From Candidatus Doudnabacteria bacterium (GTDB taxonomy: Bacteria; Patescibacteriota; Doudnabacteria; UBA920), in NCBI GenBank assembly GCA_023245915.1, contig JAHFJK010000067.1:1-6697 (forward strand): a stretch of DNA of 6,697 nt, read 5' to 3'. This document shows, one piece after another, positions 4,300-6,697 of the stretch (the stretch's first letter is position 1; every line of letters begins with the position of its first letter). The translations under genes and the position numbers were made by a program. The notes under the pieces were generated by a model. It searched no databases and was not told where the DNA came from. It saw nothing but the letters and a program-made list of their open reading frames with translations.

Positions 4300-5263
4300 C
4301 AATTAAATCCAGCAAAACTTTGGGCGGGGTTTGAGAAGTTTTTAATTCTTCATCCAAAGCTGCCAGTTTGTTAAGAAATTCCAGGATCTTTTTAGCCGGA
4401 AACCTAGATGCATTTTTTTTCATAATAAAAAGCCTGCCACTTTTCCAGCCGGTAGTTTCTAAAATTTCGGTTTCTGATTTTTTACTGGCCAAAAAATCCT
4501 GGGTCATTGCCACGTTCCTGAATTGCTCCGACAGCAGGGCGTTAAGCTGGATTATTCCGCCTTTTTCGTCACTGCCAGTTTGAGAGAATAAAAATTGATG
4601 CAGAAGACTAATGGCCTTTTGTTTTTGGCCGTCGGCAATCGCATTGGTTAAATCAAAAACATCCACTTCCAAATTTTCCGGTACCAGCTTTGCAACATCC
4701 TGTTCACTTATTTCCTTATCCGCTGAATAACTTATTAACTTTCTTATTTCCGAATCCGCCTGCCAAAGGTTATAAACTTCCTCAACACTAACAATTTTCC
4801 CGGCGACTTTGGTTTCTTTGGCATTGTCGCGGCCCAAAGCAACGGCCAGTTTTTCTACGGCCAATGATGAAATATTGCCTTTATAAAATTTTACGCGGCC
4901 AACCAGCCACTGGTTTAGCTTTATGCCGTGGGGAAGATCGAACTGTTTAATGCTGATATGTTCATTGGCCAGCAACTGCTTATTTTCAGCCAGCCTTTTG
5001 TCCAATTTTGCTTCTTCAATGACAATATGGTTCTTGCTGGCGATAAATTTTTCTATTATCTCCGGCTGATTAAACCGGCCAATCAAACCTTCCAATACAA
5101 AAACCTTGGGCTTGGCAAACAAATCCTGCTGGACCAAATTGTCCGCGTTAGGCAAATTTTCAACATCAGAAAAAATTTGCATGTCGGCCTTATTTTCCAA
5201 AGCTAAACCATGAATATATTCCCTTTTAGAAAAACCATCCGGGCCCAAAAGTAAAGAAAGCAT
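4283..5263 (-). CDS. holA: DNA polymerase III delta subunit (clamp loader)
   Basis: The delta subunit opens the beta sliding clamp and forms part of the clamp-loader ATPase complex at the replication fork. From the ATG at 5263 it has 326 residues, in line with the family (about 330-345). Family-like features: N-terminal MLSLLLGPDGFSKREYI (L-x-G-x-D-x-F), LVQQDLFAKPKVFVLEG (about 43-59), the middle-region LDKR, a WL in the lid region, a helical NALLSEQFRNVA, and the characteristic C-terminal end with LAALDEELKTSQTPPKVLLDLIVAQL. No Walker A is present, as expected, since delta lacks ATP binding. An in-frame ATG at 5320 would give 345 residues, but the extra 19 (MFRNNYPIFYNNS...) are unlike the family and overlap the likely promoter. 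No clear SD precedes 5263. It ends 48 bases before the start of the hendecad protein gene. Confidence 0.85.
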   Translation of the reverse strand: MLSLLLGPDGFSKREYIHGLALENKADMQIFSDVENLPNADNLVQQDLFAKPKVFVLEGLIGRFNQPEIIEKFIASKNHIVIEEAKLDKRLAENKQLLANEHISIKQFDLPHGIKLNQWLVGRVKFYKGNISSLAVEKLAVALGRDNAKETKVAGKIVSVEEVYNLWQADSEIRKLISYSADKEISEQDVAKLVPENLEVDVFDLTNAIADGQKQKAISLLHQFLFSQTGSDEKGGIIQLNALLSEQFRNVAMTQDFLASKKSETEILETTGWKSGRLFIMKKNASRFPAKKILEFLNKLAALDEELKTSQTPPKVLLDLIVAQLL

Positions 5264-5287
5264 ATTACTTGAAATTAATAGCGAATT

Positions 5288-5316
5288 ATTGTAAAATATC
5301 GGATAGTTATTCCGAA
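5288..5316 (-). promoter_or_regulatory. Possible holA promoter
   Basis: TACAAT (5293-5288, five of six) with TTCGGA (5316-5311, three of six) at 17-bp spacing. Transcription from near 5281 would leave about 18 nt before the ATG at 5263 and would exclude the upstream ATG at 5320. The 80-base gap to the preceding gene and its AT-rich content fit a promoter, but the -35 is poor. Confidence 0.33.
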
Positions 5317-5343
5317 ACATATAATATTGCTGTTAATAATATA

Positions 5344-6697
5344 CTATTCTTTCCACCAATCCCTAGTTTTTCCCCATGATATTAGTTGAATAGAACTGCC
5401 TGTGAACTTAAAACTAAATTTGAGCGTTGGAGTGGTTTTGTCAAAAGGATCAATAGGGATGTTTTCAATAATTTGATCTCCATCGATTTTAACATCGGCA
5501 TAAGAAAACACATAATAATCTTGGCCTGAAAAACCATTCTTTAAAAGTGGCGTTTTCAAAAGCTTCGATCTGTCAAGACGGACGATTTTACCGCTCTTTG
5601 CGGTAAGAATATGCCAAGCTTCTCTGCCGCCATCTGCGGCCGATGGATATTCAATAACCACCACGCCTTCTTTGCCGTCACTGCTCTTTACCAGTTGCAA
5701 ATCCGGATCGCCTGCAAAAGGAACAGCATCTTCCTCAAATAGAAGTGTTTTTGCGCCGTTTTTTGCTGTTTTTGTTACCTCAATCCGAAAATTGTAAGCG
5801 GCCATTTCCGGATCTTGTGGAATGTGATAGGCTGTCACAGTTTGCTTGGAATTACTTCCAAATAAATTAACATCCAAAAATTTTATAGGTATTGGTAAAG
5901 TATTGGTTTCGATATCAGAGACCACCCATACCTTATTTTTACCCACAACTGGCTGAATGACTGTTACGTCATACCATAAATTACTACCTCCGTTAAATGG
6001 AACAACAAATATAGTTTTCCCTTCCAGTTCATTAAAATAAGCCTGCTTTATTAAGTCCAAAGAACCATCTCTGGTGGCTAAACCGTTTGGGAATACTCCA
6101 CTCATGACGATTGCTACATCTTGAGGGTCTGTATGCCACGGAGCATGGCCTTCGTCAACCGAAGCTTGCAGTTGCTCAACCTTTTTTATATCAATCGAAA
6201 CAGTTCCGGTTTTTATTGGAGAGGCTTGAGCGTGCGCCTTTTCTTTAACCTCTAAATCTAATTTGTCATTTTCAGCATTTGATGGACGGGCCAGGTGATA
6301 CATTTTCTCTGGGAAAAGCTTTCTCGTAGCATAGCCATTTAGTTGACCGTCAGCAGGTTTTTCGTAACCGACAACTTGAAAGTTTGGCTGTTTGTATTCA
6401 AGCCTAATTGGGGCACTAAAAGCAGTGCCCTGCTCCAGTATGCTGCCTTTCTTTTGGATAAAGCCACTGCATTTTATCCAAGCGTAAGCATATTTATCGT
6501 CATAACCATACAAAATATTGCTGCAATGATAATTCTCTCTGCCAAGAGCCCAGCCTGCTTCAGATTCCATGTAAGTATTTATATTTGATTGCAGCTGCGT
6601 GTTTTGAGCGGTTTTAAGTCTACCAACTGGTTTGGCAAAGTTAGAAGAGCCTTTAGGAATATATTTTAGAGCAAAAACAGCTAAAAATATTCCTAAA
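5344..6697 (-). CDS. Uncharacterised membrane-anchored protein, 5' partial
   Basis: The frame is open from the stop at 5346-5344 to the right edge, so at least 450 codons are present and the start lies outside the window. An internal ATG at 6570 is not a credible start, because 42 further sense codons precede it and encode a hydrophobic segment, GIFLAVFALKYI (near 6695-6660), followed by a basic stretch, i.e. a probable signal anchor with the rest exported. After it comes a first region with two cysteines (ENYHCSN and WIKCSGF), then GTAFSAPIRLEY and a VGYEKPADGQ segment. A polar linker about 110 residues after the 6570 Met is followed by a beta-rich, Asp-rich second half with repeated strand-turn patterns, and the protein ends in WGKTRDWWKE. 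I do not recognise a family. It shares the strand with holA, 80 bases upstream of it, with no terminator seen between. Confidence 0.75.
   Translation of the reverse strand, partial: LGIFLAVFALKYIPKGSSNFAKPVGRLKTAQNTQLQSNINTYMESEAGWALGRENYHCSNILYGYDDKYAYAWIKCSGFIQKKGSILEQGTAFSAPIRLEYKQPNFQVVGYEKPADGQLNGYATRKLFPEKMYHLARPSNAENDKLDLEVKEKAHAQASPIKTGTVSIDIKKVEQLQASVDEGHAPWHTDPQDVAIVMSGVFPNGLATRDGSLDLIKQAYFNELEGKTIFVVPFNGGSNLWYDVTVIQPVVGKNKVWVVSDIETNTLPIPIKFLDVNLFGSNSKQTVTAYHIPQDPEMAAYNFRIEVTKTAKNGAKTLLFEEDAVPFAGDPDLQLVKSSDGKEGVVVIEYPSAADGGREAWHILTAKSGKIVRLDRSKLLKTPLLKNGFSGQDYYVFSYADVKIDGDQIIENIPIDPFDKTTPTLKFSFKFTGSSIQLISWGKTRDWWKE

Noticed and set aside
4928..5206. 92-codon plus-strand frame within holA
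   Set aside because: Antisense shadow of a recognisable holA with no start signals.

Overview
The window looks like a piece of a small, streamlined bacterial genome, most likely Candidate Phyla Radiation / Patescibacteria (Parcubacteria-like). This is inferred from style, not from a marker gene. The signs are several genes without a Shine-Dalgarno (SD) site, single-gene transcription units, GC-rich palindromic repeats embedded in otherwise moderate-GC DNA (including one inside a housekeeping gene), and hypothetical secreted proteins beside core genes.

Left edge (1-263): a near-consensus leftward promoter (TTGACT-17-TATAAT) drives a transcript that leaves the window. Its leader contains a 13-bp perfect inverted repeat. 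A weaker rightward promoter sits back to back with it.

Right-facing block (264-2862): first a compact three-gene cassette, a 67-residue antitoxin-like protein, a DUF4258-type putative toxin and a DUF2283-type putative antitoxin, closed by an intrinsic terminator. Then typA/bipA, a ribosome-associated translational GTPase, best started at the ATG at 1006 (618 residues). typA carries an in-frame 20-bp palindromic repeat between G2 and G3.

Centre (2863-3358): about 500 bases without a large gene, but not empty. On the minus strand I read, in order: a consensus promoter (TTGACA-17-TATCAT), a possible leaderless Leu-rich 20-codon ORF starting at the predicted transcription start, five GC-rich segments that can pair as 1:2 + 3:4 or as 2:3 + 4:5 (the latter two followed by U runs), a small hairpin, a perfect AAGGAGG, a 37-codon ORF ending in Cys-Cys, and a strong hairpin terminator. 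The leader also contains CCUCCUU, an exact complement of that AAGGAGG. This attenuator-like layout is the most unusual thing in the window.

Left-facing block (3359-6697): a 291-residue exported protein built almost wholly of 11-residue (hendecad) repeats, with its own extended -10 promoter and a palindromic-repeat terminator. Next comes holA (DNA polymerase III delta subunit, 326 residues from the preferred start). Last is a large uncharacterised protein with a probable N-terminal membrane anchor, whose frame stays open to the right edge, so its start lies outside the window.

The core genes (typA, holA) serve translation and replication and have no visible functional link to the accessory genes between and around them.
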